Shown here piece after piece: positions 42,861 to 54,379 of a DNA stretch of 64,000 bases. The position numbers and the translations under genes were made by a program. The stretch is taken from contig NC_059079.1 in NCBI RefSeq assembly GCF_020497125.1, positions 6,789,053 to 6,853,052 on the forward strand, written 5' to 3'. Below the pieces are notes generated by a model. The model made no database searches, had not been told where the DNA came from, and worked only from the letters and a program-made list of their open reading frames with translations. Position 1 is the stretch's first letter; each line of letters starts with the position of its first letter. This stretch comes from Mauremys mutica. Its lineage: Eukaryota > Chordata > Testudines > Geoemydidae.

Positions 42861-43565
42861 GCTTGTGTAAGCATGAGGACTCACCCCTGTGGCGCCTCCT
42901 GCTGGTGACTTCTGGGAATTAGCTCGATTCCAGCTCCGGAGCGCCTTCTGCAGGCCGGTGATCTGCCTGTCCTCTGGCCCCTGTGTCCCTCCCTGGACCC
43001 GGTGCCCTTTTACCTGGGGTGCTGCTCCTAAGCAGTAACCCCTTTCTCTCAGGGTCTCCCCTTCCTGGGAAACCCCCACCCTCTATCCCCACCTCACCTC
43101 GGTGTATGGCTACTGCCAGTCATCGTCTAGCCCCACGCCCTGGGCAGACTGAAGTATCAGCCTACTCAGCACTGGCAAGGAGGGTTTGGACCTGCTGCCT
43201 TGGCCTACCCCTGGGCTGCCCTCTGCAACCTCTAGTACCCCTTGGCCTTCTGCTGTGCCGCAGCCTGGGGCTTTCCAGGCTAGAACTCCCCAGCTCCTCA
43301 GCCTGTCCCCAGCCCTGCTTCACTCAGGTACCCGGTCTCTAGCTCCCTGCAGCCAGGCCCTTCTCCCTCTACAGGCAGAGAGAGACTCCTCCTTCTGGCT
43401 TCTCTGGCCTTCTTATAAGGCCCTGCTGCTCAGTTTGGGGACGTGGCCCCAGCTGCAGCCACTTCCCCCAATCAGCCAGGGTTTTACCTTGCCCAGCCCC
43501 AGCCCTCTGCAGGACTTTTCTAATCCCTTCCAGGCTGGAGTGGGTGGTCACCCCGCTACAGCTTG
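42861..43565 (-). mobile_element. Solo LTR with perfect 5-bp TSD
   Basis: The LTR is 42866-43560, 695 bp. On the minus strand it starts TGTAGCGGGGTGACC and ends CTCATGCTTACA. GCTTG flanks both sides exactly (42861-42865 and 43561-43565). A TATA box (CTTATAAGAAGG) is at 43409-43420 on the minus strand. No internal sequence or second LTR is attached, so homologous recombination probably removed the element body. Five-base duplications fit Gypsy or ERV-L elements. The high GC content yields long open frames on the plus strand (Pro/Leu rich) that are not genes. Confidence 0.85.
43409..43420 (-). promoter_or_regulatory. TATA box of solo LTR
   Basis: CTTATAAGAAGG on the minus strand, about 140 bases into the LTR. 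This is the expected place for an LTR promoter core (U3/R boundary follows). Confidence 0.6.
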
Positions 43566-43645
43566 CAAATGCGAGTTTTGATTAACCAGAACTTCTGGAA
43601 ATCATGTGTCTGAAGTTGGGCAACCAAAAATGGTCTTTACTGCAG

Positions 43646-43920
43646 GGAGATCAACGTTGCTGCAATTGATGCAGTGGTGATTGATTTAACGGGTCTAGTG
43701 AAGACCCAATAAATTGACGACAGAGCGCTCTCTGGTCAGCCCCAGTACTCCAGCTCCCCAAGAAGAGTAAGGGAAGTCAACCAGATAGCGTCTCCCATCG
43801 ATGCGATGCAGTGAAGACACCGCGGTAAGTTGACCTAAGCTACATCGACTCCAGCTATGTTATTCACGTAGCTGGAATAGCGTAACTTAGGTCGACTTAC
43901 CCCTGTAGCGAAGACAAGCC
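43646..43920. mobile_element. MITE of the GTCGAC/stem-loop family
   Basis: CAGGGAGATCAACGTTGCTGC opens it; ACTTAGGTCGACTTACCCCTG then CGAAGACAAGCC closes it. The hairpin ACTCCAGCTATG/GTAGCTGGAATAG and GCGTCTCCCATCG match the design of the elements at 40816 and 50217. The terminal repeats are partly lost. Confidence 0.6.
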
Positions 43921-44018
43921 TGGAGGCATCTAGAATCATCACCTAGAATGTCCTGTTTTCTTCTACTTTCCTTACATGAGGATCAGCAAAAGTTACCCTT
44001 GTGGTTTGCTAATAAAAC

Positions 44019-44053
44019 TACATCTACACTGTAAGACATACAGTGTAGACGTA
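44019..44053. repeat. 15-bp hairpin of MITE-end sequence
   Basis: TACATCTACACTGTA and TACAGTGTAGACGTA are inverted (14 of 15) around AGACA. This looks like two MITE ends brought together by deletion of everything between. Confidence 0.85.
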
Positions 44054-44886
44054 CCCAAGCTAGATTTGATCTACATGCTTGAAAATCAAGAGCAGTGAAG
44101 GTGCGGCAGCATGGGCTAGCCATTTGAGTGCATACCTAGGGTCCTAAAAAACAGAGCAAAGATTTCTTTTCAGAAAAGGCCAGAGACAGGAGTAGGTCAG
44201 TTCCTTCCTTTTTAAATAATCTTTTCATGATCTGAACAAGATAAAATCAGACTCCCACTGCAGTTAGAGGCAAATAACGGTGCACACACATAGCCCATTG
44301 ATGTCAAAGGGGCTCTTTGTGGGTGAAAGGATTAGCCTGCATTTTGCTGCAGGATCAGGGCCACAGGTTGCATTACTGGGCATGTGTAGACCAGTATGTC
44401 CTTAGATAAGAGGCTGCATCATCATGATACAAAGAATCATAATAGAAAAAGGGTCTAGATAATGGCAGTACTGTAGAGACATTAAGAAAAGTATAATGGT
44501 GACGTATTAAGACCTTGAGAGAAAGAGTGCAAATAATTTCAGCTATGACTCTTAAGATAATACAGGAGTGGATGCCAATTGTTCACTTCCATTTGCAGAA
44601 CTACTTACCTTTTTGTTATAAGTTGTCCCAATCCTATTGGTTTAAGTAGAAATTCAAGGCTTAAAACGCAGTGTGTGTTTGTTTAAGTTGGGTCAATGGT
44701 GCATCTAATTCAGCGAGTTCACCCAAGACTAAATGTGTTCTCTGATTCTCTAGACAATAGAGCGTTTTATTTGTGATAACTAGTCACTGTCCATTATATT
44801 ATGCTGTAATGGTTTAAGAGGGACACAAGAGTACCTACTAGCGGGGTCAGTTCCAAGCACTGCATTTCAGTAAATGAAGCAGGAAC
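44054..44886. other. Unassigned sequence
   Basis: 44275-44365 is a decayed palindromic-repeat fragment (CCCATTGATGTCAAAGGGGC...GGATCAGGGCC). Otherwise nothing. Confidence 0.4.
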
Positions 44887-45345
44887 TCAAGTTGATGAAA
44901 TTTGCAAATAAATCTCTCGGGAATCCTGGCCATTAAAAATTAGCACAGAATTAGATATCGTTATAAACAGAGCTTGGGGGAGGAGGGAAGTCTCCACAGC
45001 TATAGTCTCAAAAGTCCTTCGCATAATAAAAAAAGTCACATTTTCTGTAGATGAGGGAAAAACCAGAGTTGCCAGAAAACACTTGAGTTCACCTAATTGG
45101 AAAATAGAATTCAAATATTCACCATGATTCCTGTTAAAAATGGCCCAAAAAGAACATTTTTGAATGTTGTTTTGGAACTGAGCTAAAATATCCACTTCTG
45201 GTGACCATGCTGTTACTATGGTAATAAGCAAAAAATACCCATGCTTGAAAGCTGCTTGCCATAAATATGTATGAATTGTTTTTATGATCGTAAAACCCCC
45301 GGCAGAAACCAATTTGCCGCGTCTAAGTGATCTGATTGAGGGCAA
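44887..45345 (-). other. 152-codon open frame, no recognised product
   Basis: This is the longest open frame that does not overlap a repeat I can name. It starts MPSIRSLRRGKLVSAGG and ends LQISST. It has no signal peptide, no membrane-segment pattern I trust and no known motif. No splice-site pair or promoter stands out, and composition matches the AT-rich surroundings. It could be a conserved non-coding block that happens to be open. I do not call it a gene. Confidence 0.15.
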
Positions 45346-46453
45346 TCATTGTTAGAGGAAACCAAAAATATACTAGGCCTCTATTTTCATATTAAAATGC
45401 CATGCCTTGGTTTAACATTTCCAAGTGGTTATTTTAGTCCTTTTTGAAAAACACAAAAGCCTGTTGAAGATAGGCTAACTCTGATGACCAGTATATTATT
45501 GAACTTGTTTATCTCAGGGAATTGGGACTACCTGATCTCAATAGGTTTTTTGTTGGTTTTTTGGGGGGGTGGGGTGGGGGAGAGGGGGTTCTTTTTACTA
45601 GTTGCTTGAAATATTTCACAATTAAAGCAGAAGAGGCTTGTTCTGCAGTTCTCACCTTTTGTGGTCACAGCGCTGAATAGCCTTGAAACAGAGGGACACT
45701 TTCCCCAGTTGAAGTCTGGTGTAATTTCCCCTTGAATGGGCTCTCGTGATAAGAACAAGGGTCACTGGTTGGGATGGTATGCAATAAAGCTTGTGATTGC
45801 ACGGTCCTTGGCCACCACAAAACAACCCCCAACACTCTCCTTTATGATAGCACAATTGGTCAGCACAATGGGCTGGGGAGAAAGCTAGAGAAACAGAGAG
45901 ACGGGTATAGATATTAAGGTGGAGATATTAGTCAAGTGTTTGTCCCTCTTGGTGCGTTTCAAGTGCTGAAATGTACAAGTGGCTGAGAACAGGGTCCCCA
46001 AACATTACACTGAAAAGCAGTGAATGAGTAAAAAGGGATGCTCGTAATGGATCAATCTTGCCTATAGAATGCACCTTTGTGGTCAAATGTATAAGATAAT
46101 ATATAGCAGCTGTGTTATAAGCCAGCAAAGGGAAATGAATTTACAAAGCACAGTCTCTCAATAGATTTCCTTGTGGGAACGCCAAAAGTTTAAGCTCTAA
46201 AGGAGAGCTTACTGCTGACTAACACCCATGTCTTGTTACAGCGGAACCTGGCAGTTGGGTCAGATCCTACAGTCCTTATTTACTCCCCCTAAATGGCAAC
46301 TTTGCCTGAGTGAGGACTGAATAAAAACTGAACAAGGATTTTGGATTAGTGGATTTAGGTAAAGCAAACTCCGTTCGTAAATCCAAATACTGAGAGCTGC
46401 TAAGCACTTGCCGTTTCATGGATTTAAATGAAGGGTGCAAATGCTCCATACTA
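45346..46453. other. Unassigned; contains G-rich run
   Basis: 45563-45588 carries four G-runs of four or more separated by one to three bases (see findings). No gene recognised. Confidence 0.4.
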
Positions 46454-46665
46454 GCGAGCTGATTGAAAAATTTTCAGTGGAACTTTTTTTGATAAAAAAT
46501 GGCATTTCTGCAAAAGAGAAATGGTTGCAAAACAATTAATTTTTGTTAAACAAAAAATCAACCCCCTCCCCCAAATTTTGGTTTTGTATTTTTTAATTTT
46601 TCAATTACCATCTTTCCCACCAATTTTTTTTTTTTTTTTTACAAATCCCATTTCTAACTGTCTGT
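46454..46665. repeat. AT-rich interspersed repeat
   Basis: GCGAGCTGATTGAAAAATTTTC opens it, like AGAGCTGGTTGAAAATTTTC. It contains AAAATGGCATTTCTGC and a T-run at 46624-46640. Right end decayed. Confidence 0.55.
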
Positions 46666-47377
46666 TCAATACTGCTTGAGAACTGGCCCCAGAATCCCTC
46701 AGGAATAGCCCCATCATAAAATAGAATGGAAGTCTCAAATTCTTTCATTGCAAAGCTGTGCGCAAATTTCCATTTCTGTTCTAGTGAAGTTCCTCTGTGG
46801 TGGAATAAGAAATGACTCCGTTACAAGAGGTCTCTACTGAGGTGAGATATTATACTGTGCTTCGGTGTCCCATATAGACAGTTATAAAAATCATTGTCAT
46901 ATGCTTTACAAAGAAAAACTAAAGGTGAAAGAAAATAGCAGTTGAGCTCATGGCTTAACTTCATTGCCATTAGCAAAAAGGGCTTTTAACCAAAATATGC
47001 TATTTTTCTCTTTGCCCTCAAACAATTTTAGTGAGGTTTCCTCCAGATGTCTACTGAAGGCGAGCTTCAATTTGACAAGCAGACACATTAAGAGGTTTGT
47101 CCCTGGTCAATCTCGAACGCAAGGCTTTGTGGATAAGAACAGATATTTTGAAATTGATACATTGTGTGATCAGCTACCAATAAAGCTGTCTCAAAACTGT
47201 TCAGAGATCTATCTATTTATCTATCCCTCACACCATCCCTCCCTCCCTCAGTACTGTCCTATCTGTGCTCCTCACACATATTTAAAAATAGAAATAAGAA
47301 TCTGCCTCTTTTTCTCTCTCCACTTGCCCAGTTTTCAGGAGAAATACCTTGATTGGTTTATAAGTTTTGGGTTTGCT
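46666..47377. other. Unassigned sequence
   Basis: A 179-codon open frame begins at 46964 but runs into the TG repeat, which keeps it open. There is no recognisable domain. (ATCT)n-like text at 47207-47228 and CCCTCC text follow. Confidence 0.4.
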
Positions 47378-47467
47378 CTGTGTGTGTGCATGTGTGTGTG
47401 TGCACGCGCACATGCGTGTGTGTGCATGTGTGTATGTGCATGTGTGTGTGTGCATGTGTGTGTTTGC
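47378..47467 (+). repeat. (TG)n-type microsatellite
   Basis: 90 bases of TG units with interspersed CATG, CGCG and TATG. Alternating purine-pyrimidine sequence of this length can form Z-DNA. Confidence 0.97.
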
Positions 47468-47504
47468 AGGAATGATTGCAGGATAGCTAAAGTGGAGAAA
47501 TGAG

Positions 47505-47875
47505 CTTTGCATTCAGTTCTGCAAGCACTGAGGCAAGTGGTCCCCCTTAGCTCTTGCAGGAATGAGTTCCATAGTGTAGGTCCAGCTCCCATCATAATTC
47601 TATCTCTTGCACTCATGAGCATCCCTACGTTGATTGACTGTTTCCTTGTTCTGGCTGACCTTAGCTATTGTGAGCGGTCATGGTTGTGGAAGGATGTCTC
47701 AGGGAGATGGGCTCAGTCCTGGTGAGAGCTTTATCAGTAGGTTAATCGACAGCTTGAACTGGGCTCTATTCCATAGGAAGCCAGTGCAGAGAGCACGGTA
47801 TCAGGTTAATACAGTCACATTACCTGTGTTGCTAAGGTTAATTCAGCAACAGTTTCCTAAGACTCTAGCAGATTA
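47505..47875 (+). mobile_element. LINE-3'-end-like repeat, copy 2
   Basis: GGAATGAGTTCCATAGTGTAGG, TATCAGTAGGTTAATCGACAGCTTGAACTGGGC and GGAAGCCAGTGCAGAGAGC follow the order of the copy at 39325. Better preserved than copy 1. Confidence 0.6.
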
Positions 47876-50216
47876 GAATACAGATAATCAGATGCTAAAT
47901 CTGCTCCCTCATCTATGGCCATAGCAGGCCCTGCCTACAGTGGTACTGATATGTTTCCATTGTGCAGGATTTACAGAGCCCCTGAGAGGGGTGTTATGCC
48001 ACACTGAACCTATCTCCATAGGAGACCTCTCCATGTCTTTGTACAAGGGGGCATGAAGGATGAACTGGGTAAGGAGAGATGGGCTGATGGATTGGCCACT
48101 GTGCTGAAGCTAAATATAGGAGAGGGTATCTTCCAAAATTCCATTGCTGCAGAGACTATCTAATTACTGTGGAGTGGATGGAAGTTTGGAATATGCTAAC
48201 AAGGGGTCACGTTCTTTCCTTGATGCATGCGTGAAAGTTCTGGGAGATTTAAATGTGGAATAAGGGGAAGTCATAATATTCTAATTTTTGTTTCCCCTGA
48301 GGCAGTCAAGAGCTAGAGGACTTCACAATGAATTTTCTTAACTAGAGGGTTGAAGATCTGCTCAGATAAAAGGAAACCTAATGAGAACCTTCACCCAGAA
48401 CTCAAACTCAAGCTCTTTGTGGTTCAAAAATATTCCATTAGCCTTTTTTTTTCCATTTTGCATGGTTCTCAATGTCCAGATTCAAGATGGAAACACCAAA
48501 ACATCCCAGGAGAGGCTGATTTTGCAGGCAATCAGGCTAGAAGAAGGAAACCCTGGATATTGTGAAAAAGAGTAGGAGGAGAGGGATTTTCTTGGGAGAT
48601 CTCCAGCCATGTTCTGCAGTTCCAAGAGATTCAGACATTGCATTTCAGAGGAGATTCAGCTAAGAGAACTAGGTATGGACTAGTTAGCTGAGCATGTGCA
48701 AGTGAGGAGGACTGAGATGAAATCCTAAAGAGTAGGTAGGGTGAATACTGCTGTCATGAGTTCTAGTCCCAGCTCTGAAACACAGAAGCAAATGGAAAGT
48801 TGACTTCAAAGGGGCTTGAGTAATATACTCTGTGTCATGTAAAGTGAGAACAAATTGCACTTATCTATGTACCTCACAGAGATGTTGTCAGGATTAATTA
48901 TGAACTGTACTACGTTCTGAAAATGAACCACACTAAGAATGCTATTTTCCAAACCATCCGAGGTTGATCAAACCCCCTGAGTCAGAGTTCTTTTTTAATA
49001 GGAGAGGTTTCCCCTCTTTCCTTGAATTGTGAAGGACTTTGGGACAGTTTCTGAAACCGTTACTCAGCCTGGGTAGCACTCACGCACATGAGAAATCAGT
49101 AGTACCACTCAATGGGGTATTTGCTGCTCAGAATGAATGAAGATTGCCCTTCAGTAATCTTTACCAGAGGTGGGCCTGAACTGCAAAAATCTGATTCAGA
49201 TTTCAAACTTTCCAAAGTCAGAGGCTGTCTAGATCTGGAGTTTGAATTTAGGCCCATCTCAAACAATTGCCCGATCACCTTCCTGTTCTTTATCTTTATG
49301 GTGATGAATCAGGCTAATATGGCCCTAATTCTGAAAAGTAATGAACATGGGCTTATCCACGTACCACAGAGGTATCCCGTTGACTTCAAGGGGGCACTGT
49401 GCTGGTTTATGGGACTGCGTGTGGACAGGATCCATTGCAGGATCAAGGCACCTTATTAATAAACACTGCAAAACAATTATACCATACACAGAAATATTTC
49501 AAATTAAGGCAAATAGAAAGTCCCTCAAAAGTCATCGGTTCTGACTGAGTCACATCTCCAAAGTTATTAGGACAAGAAAAGAAAGAAAGAACTTGACCTC
49601 CATTGACTGAATGCGGAAGAAGCACTCTTAGAGAATATCCAGTTGAGGGGAAGATTTTGGTGGATGATATAAAATAAGAGCAGGGGAGGGAAACGCAGGG
49701 CAAACCAAATACAAACGTCCGCTTGGGAGAGCAGAGCACTGCTAGCCAGACCACACCGCTGGCCAGACATCATTTAAAATAGATTATTCAAACAAATATT
49801 AATTTAAGTTCCTAGGATGGAATATCTGGTTGAACGATTAAAAACACTGTGTGAACATGCAAGTGGATGATTAATAACAACTGTGCTTGCATAGAACAGA
49901 ATGTAAAGGGAAGGAATGTTGTAAGAGACACTGTTATGGAGTTAGATGTGCTTAAGTTAGCTCGGTACCTCTGGTTTCAGAGCCAACCCAATGTTCATGC
50001 AGGCTGTGTGGTCACACGGAGTTCTTCCTTAGCCCTGGCATATCCTCAGTACCCTGTGTGCTGGGGCTGGGAGCGCTGTCAAAGGGAAAGAGTCCATCAC
50101 AGGCCCACTGCTCTAGTATCTGAGATCCCATGGCGAAAGGGGGAGTGACAGAAGCCTCATTATGGAATAGGGAGTGGCATTAGCAAAACCACCAGTCTCT
50201 CCAGGCATAGAATCCT
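47876..50216. other. Unassigned, largely unique sequence
   Basis: 48745-48905 may be a decayed SINE (TTCTAGTCCCAGCTCTGAAAC...CTCACAGAGATGTTGTCAGG). 49365-49400 holds a palindromic-repeat piece (CCGTTGACTTCAAGGGGGC). No gene is recognised. Confidence 0.4.
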
Positions 50217-50506
50217 AGGGTACGTCTACACTACCCGCCGGATTGGCGGGTAGTGATCGATCTATCAGGGATCAATTTATCGCGTCTAGTGTAAATGCGA
50301 TAAAATCGATCCCCGATCGCTCTCTCGTCAACTCCAGAACTCCACCGTGGCGAGGGGCGGAAGCGGAGTCGACGGGGGAGCGGCAGCGATTGACTCGCCG
50401 CTGTCCTCATGGCCAGGTAAATCGACCTAAGATATGCCTATTCTTGTAGCTGAAGTTGCGTATCTTAGGTTGACCCTCCTCCCCGCCCCCCAGTGTAGAC
50501 TTAGCC
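50217..50506. mobile_element. MITE with nested stem-loops
   Basis: GGGTACGTCTACACTACCCGCC and CCCAGTGTAGACTTAGCC are inverted ends. Hairpins CTACCCGCCGG/GGCGGGTAG and GGGATCAATTTATCG/CGATAAAATCGATCCCC match the element at 40816. The right end abuts a CR1 3' end directly. Confidence 0.75.
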
Positions 50507-50600
50507 ATAGAATATCAGGGTTGGAAGAGACCTCAGGAGGTCATCTAGTCCAACCCCCTGCTCAAAGCAGGACCAAACCCAACTAAATCATCCCAGTTTT
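50507..50600 (-). mobile_element. CR1 LINE 3' end
   Basis: The plus strand shows ATAGAATATCAGGGTTGGAAG, AGACCTCAGGAGGTCATCTAG and CCAACCCCCTGCTCAAAGCAGGACC, the reverse complement of the canonical CR1 3' end. It ends near CATCCCAGTTTTTGG. Confidence 0.9.
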
Positions 50601-52054
50601 TGGATTTTGAGCATGGATTTACAGTCCCATCCAGCACACTTCTTGCTGCAGTTAAGGTATGGGGGCTGATTAACAATGAGGCTAAGGCCCTTTCCCACCA
50701 CTCTGGAAGCAAAAAGGGGCTTTAAAGTGGACACAAACAGCCATGTGAGGATACCCCTGCACCGGGGCTCATGAGGTGCTGTAGAACTGGTGTAAAGACA
50801 TTGCACTCATTCTGCTCCCAGCACCAGTGCAGGGGGCAACGTCAGGGCATGGCCAGAGTGCACGTCACTATGGCAATTCTCTGTTCCCTGGAGGCCATGG
50901 GAAACAATGCATTAGGCAGAGCAGCCCTTTTGCTGCTCTAACTTACACTGAAGGCTCCCAGGATATGCAGATTGTGCTTTTAAATTAAGCTTTGCCATGG
51001 CAGCGAGTCTAAAGAAAGAAAATGATCACCCAATTTGCTGGATTTTGTGTGTGTGTGCGTGCAACAAAAACTCTGTTTCCAGAGACAGGGCCCCATTCAA
51101 AGTGAAATTTCCGCATCGGGGGCTCTCGGTGAGAAAAGAGCACTCTTGGTAAAGACTAAGATTCTTTAAAGGGGAACTTCCTCTGGTTTCAGATAGAATA
51201 GCCTCCTGGAGTGGTTAAATTCTTGCAATTTTTCTCTACTTTCCCCAATAACAGATATGAACAACTTCACATGTGGCTCTCAGGACAGGGAGCTGATGAA
51301 ATACATATCATTTTTCTACATGATGTTTTCTCTGCAGTGTCTAAAAACATGTCCATTTATGTAGGAAACCTGAAAAGAAACCTGCACTGCATTTAAAGTG
51401 CTTTATTCATTTTGTCTAGCAATTAGATCAAAGGGCTGAGCATCAATAGCCTTGGTTGGGTCAAAATGTTCCAACCTGAGTGCTTCAAATTAGACAACTA
51501 ATGCCATATTTAGGTATCTAAGTTAATGGTCTGATATTCACAAGTGTTTAACACCCACAGCTTCCATTAAGGTCATTTTATACTGCTCTGAGATTGTCAG
51601 ATGGCATGTGCTACATAAATACCAATTATTATTGGCTTCATTTTTTAGTTCTGGATAATATTGTGCTTTTCCTGTAAAGAATCAAAGGATCATCTTCCTT
51701 CTTCTAGTTCTAACTATAAATACCCCCACACTTTGGTTTTAGACTGCTGCATTAGCAAAGACCATAGATTTCGTGTGTTAGATATAACGATAATTAAGAA
51801 CTAATAATGCTTTGCATAACTATCTATCTCTTGTGACCCAGTTATTATAGTACCTTGGTGGAAAGTACAATATTGCAATAATCAGAGTAATTATTCAAAA
51901 TGGAAGCTGCTTTTATCATTCTCGTTTTGGGCTGCTTCACATGGGTGTATTTTTCTTTTCGGTCGCACTTTCCATCTCAGTATTTCTAAGCAATTTACAA
52001 GCATTGATAAAAGGAATCTCAAAACCGACCTTGGTAAAAAGGGTAGTAATATCG
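50601..52054. other. Unassigned sequence
   Basis: 51535-51575 is a piece of the AGCACCC-type palindromic repeat. No gene recognised. Confidence 0.4.
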
Positions 52055-52312
52055 CCCCCATGTGAGCGATGAGGAAACTGAGTCACCGAGAATTAAAGCC
52101 AATATTCCCAACAGTGAGGAGTGGACCTGGAAGTCAATGGGAGTTGCTTTTGCTAGCGAAAATCAGGCAGGCCAATATGGATTTGTGTGCATAATCGGAG
52201 GCCCCCAAATTTGAAAATCTGGGCCTAAGTGACTTACGTAAATTTATTCAGGAAGTCTATAGCACAGCCAGAAGCAAAGAATCCAGGTGATCTGACTCCC
52301 AGTCCTGTAAAT
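52055..52312 (-). mobile_element. MIR-like/tRNA-SINE copy split by another repeat
   Basis: The plus strand shows GTGAGCGATGAGGAAACTGAGTC, then unrelated text (GAAGTCAATGGGAGTTGC...TTGAAAATCTGGGCC), then GTGACTTACG, CAGCCAGAAGCAAAGAATCCAGG and TGACTCCCAGTCC. The outer blocks are the antisense SINE body and head; the middle is a short repeat inserted between them. Confidence 0.6.
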
Positions 52313-53053
52313 CAAAAACCAAAGCCCCAAACGTCAATCACAAAAAGCTGATCTCTCCAGTTGTGCAGGCTGTAAGAACGTCAGCTCTATGAAGAAAATG
52401 AAGGCATTGAGCTCCTCCTCTTCTGTATCCATTATTCCCATCTCCTCCAACTGCTCTGGGTATTTCCCATTTCTCCAATCCTTTTGTGGCCACTACTGGC
52501 CTCTTTCATTTTGATTTCATATCTATCTCTCACCAATCACCCCAGAACTCTGCAGCCAGAGCTGTTGGTTCCCTACATACTTGATGTCAAACTCCTTCTG
52601 GAGATCATAGTTATTTCATGATACTTACATATCAGCGCTCAGTGTTGTAATTAAATGAATCCCTTTGAGCGCTTCCTTCTCTTAGTCTCCTTCCACCAAT
52701 AAATCATACTCTTCCTAGAATTTAAGACCTAATTTAAAGGTCAGGGGTCTCCTCTGTATACTGGGATTTACTTTGGTAACTCCCTTTAAGGCAAATGGGA
52801 GTTTCATTCTATTTCTTTGTGCATTTGTGGAAAGCTAAATGATGGGTACAATTCTGATCTCATTTAACTTAGATTACCCCAGTGAAATTCAGTGTGGTGG
52901 AGTGAGAGTAAAATCAGTTCCCATGTCTAATCTGCAGAGATTTAAATGGTTTTCTTCAGTGTCAGAACAGGCATAAGAGGAAACAAAACCATTGCTACAG
53001 ACAGTATAAATCAAGCTTTCGTAAAAGTAAAGGAAACTCAAAATCTGAACGGG
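52313..53053. other. Unassigned sequence
   Basis: 52400-52740 is CT-rich and looks LINE-like in composition, but I cannot place it. 52860-52915 may be a palindromic-repeat fragment. Confidence 0.35.
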
Positions 53054-53280
53054 TGTGGGATGGTCTTATGGTTATGGCACTGGCTGGGATCCAGGTGATT
53101 TAGGTGCAATTTCCAGCTCTCCCACAGATGTCTTGTGTGACCTCGGGTGAGCCAATGAGACTAATCGTGTATTTAAAGTTAGCCACATGCCTAAGAACTT
53201 TGCTGGATCCGTGCCAGAATCTCTTGGTGCTTTGGTTGCCTATTTGTGAAATGGACATTTTCTCCCACATGTTTTCTTTC
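53054..53280 (+). mobile_element. tRNA-derived SINE with internal insertion
   Basis: GGTCTTATGGTTATGGCACTGG, GATCCAGGTGATTTAGGTGC, CAGCTCTCCCACAGATGTCTTG and TTGCCTATTTGTGAAATGGAC identify it. About 60 bases near 53162-53225 (GTATTTAAAGTTAGCCACATGCC...GATCCGTGCC) are another short repeat inserted in the body. Confidence 0.75.
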
Positions 53281-53355
53281 TTGTCTGTTTAGACTGTAAG
53301 CTCTTCAAGGCAGGGACTGTCTTTTCCTACGGGCACAATGGAACCCTGATCTTCT
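53281..53355 (+). mobile_element. L2 LINE 3' end fragment
   Basis: GTTTAGACTGTAAGCTCTTCAAGGCAGGGACTG and GGGCACAATGGAACCCTGATC. Confidence 0.75.
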
Positions 53356-53367
53356 TTAGGGCATTTA

Positions 53368-53619
53368 GGGCATGTCTACACCGGCCATAAAACATCCGTG
53401 GCTGGCCCCCGTCAGCTCACTCAGGTTCATGGGGATAAAAGTGTAGTGTAGATGTTCAATCTCTGGGATCCTGCAGGTTGGGAGGTTCCCAGAGCCTGGG
53501 TTCCAGCTCAAGCCCGAATGTAGACACTCCATTTTGTAGCTAGGCATCCAGAGTCCTGCAAGCCCAAGTCAGCTGACATGGACCAGCTGCTAGTGTTTCA
53601 TTGCAGTGTAGACATACCC
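53368..53619. mobile_element. MITE with GGGCATGTCTACAC ends
   Basis: GGGCATGTCTACAC (53368) and GTGTAGACATACCC (ending 53619) are inverted at 13 of 14 positions. The 252-bp interior has GTGTAGTGTAGATG and AATGTAGACACTCC sub-repeats. Flanks do not give a clear duplication, so the superfamily is open. Confidence 0.8.
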
Positions 53620-54379
53620 AGAGGCTCTACTATAATGCTGCTGCTAATAATGAGATTCTGATCTCAGTTGCAGCAATGTAAATCTGCAGTAAACCCATTG
53701 ATGTACCCATCAATCCTTCCCTTTCTGTATTGCCTTTTTACTTCCACTTTCCCCTGATTGCATCAACAAATGTAAACTCATTGATGGCTGTGACGGTCTT
53801 TTAATAAGCATTTATACCGTGCCTACCAGATAGCCCCTTGACTGTGGACAGGTGTCCTTCAGCTGTAGTGCGATTCATATACACTATTAATCATAACAAT
53901 TAGTGATAGCAGCCTCATCCCAACACAAAAATTGTCACTGAGAGGACTGCCTCATTCTGCCTGTGACTATGATCCATCTTTGGAGGTGGTTGAGAAAAAG
54001 GAACTGATGAGTAAAAATTATTTCTGATTTTTTTTTCAAAATGCAAATGTGTCCAAATTTTGAGGTTTGAAGTTTCACAATTTAAAAGATTGTGCCCAAA
54101 AAAGTGATTTTTTTTTACTTTCAAAATTGGAAGTATCATTGAAACTTGAAGAAGAAAAAAAGTCTGAGGTCTAATCTATAGTTGAACCTCTTCCTACCTA
54201 AAAATAAAACTCTGAGCTTGGTGCTCGATTGATCTGCCTAGTTTCTTGATGATCCTTCTTTACTGTAGTATAGAGATTCTTAGTCCTTTCCATGCCAGAA
54301 CCATCGCCAGCATTCTCCTCCCATCAGCCAGGATCCCCTTCTCACTTAGCAGTATGGGAGCCACATGGGTCATGCCCCT
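53620..54379. other. Unassigned, with an AT-rich repeat piece
   Basis: 54000-54130 (TTTTTTTTCAAAATGC, AATTTTGAGG) resembles the AT-rich TIR family. The rest is unassigned. Confidence 0.4.

Noticed and set aside
42983..43581. Pro/Leu-rich frames on the plus strand
   Set aside because: They are antisense to a solo LTR delimited by an exact 5-bp duplication.
47378..47467. CRISPR-like or tandem array
   Set aside because: It is a dinucleotide microsatellite. No direct repeats with unique spacers occur anywhere in the window.
46964..47503. 179-codon open frame
   Set aside because: The last third is the TG microsatellite read as Cys/Val/Met, which keeps the frame open. The rest has no recognisable domain.
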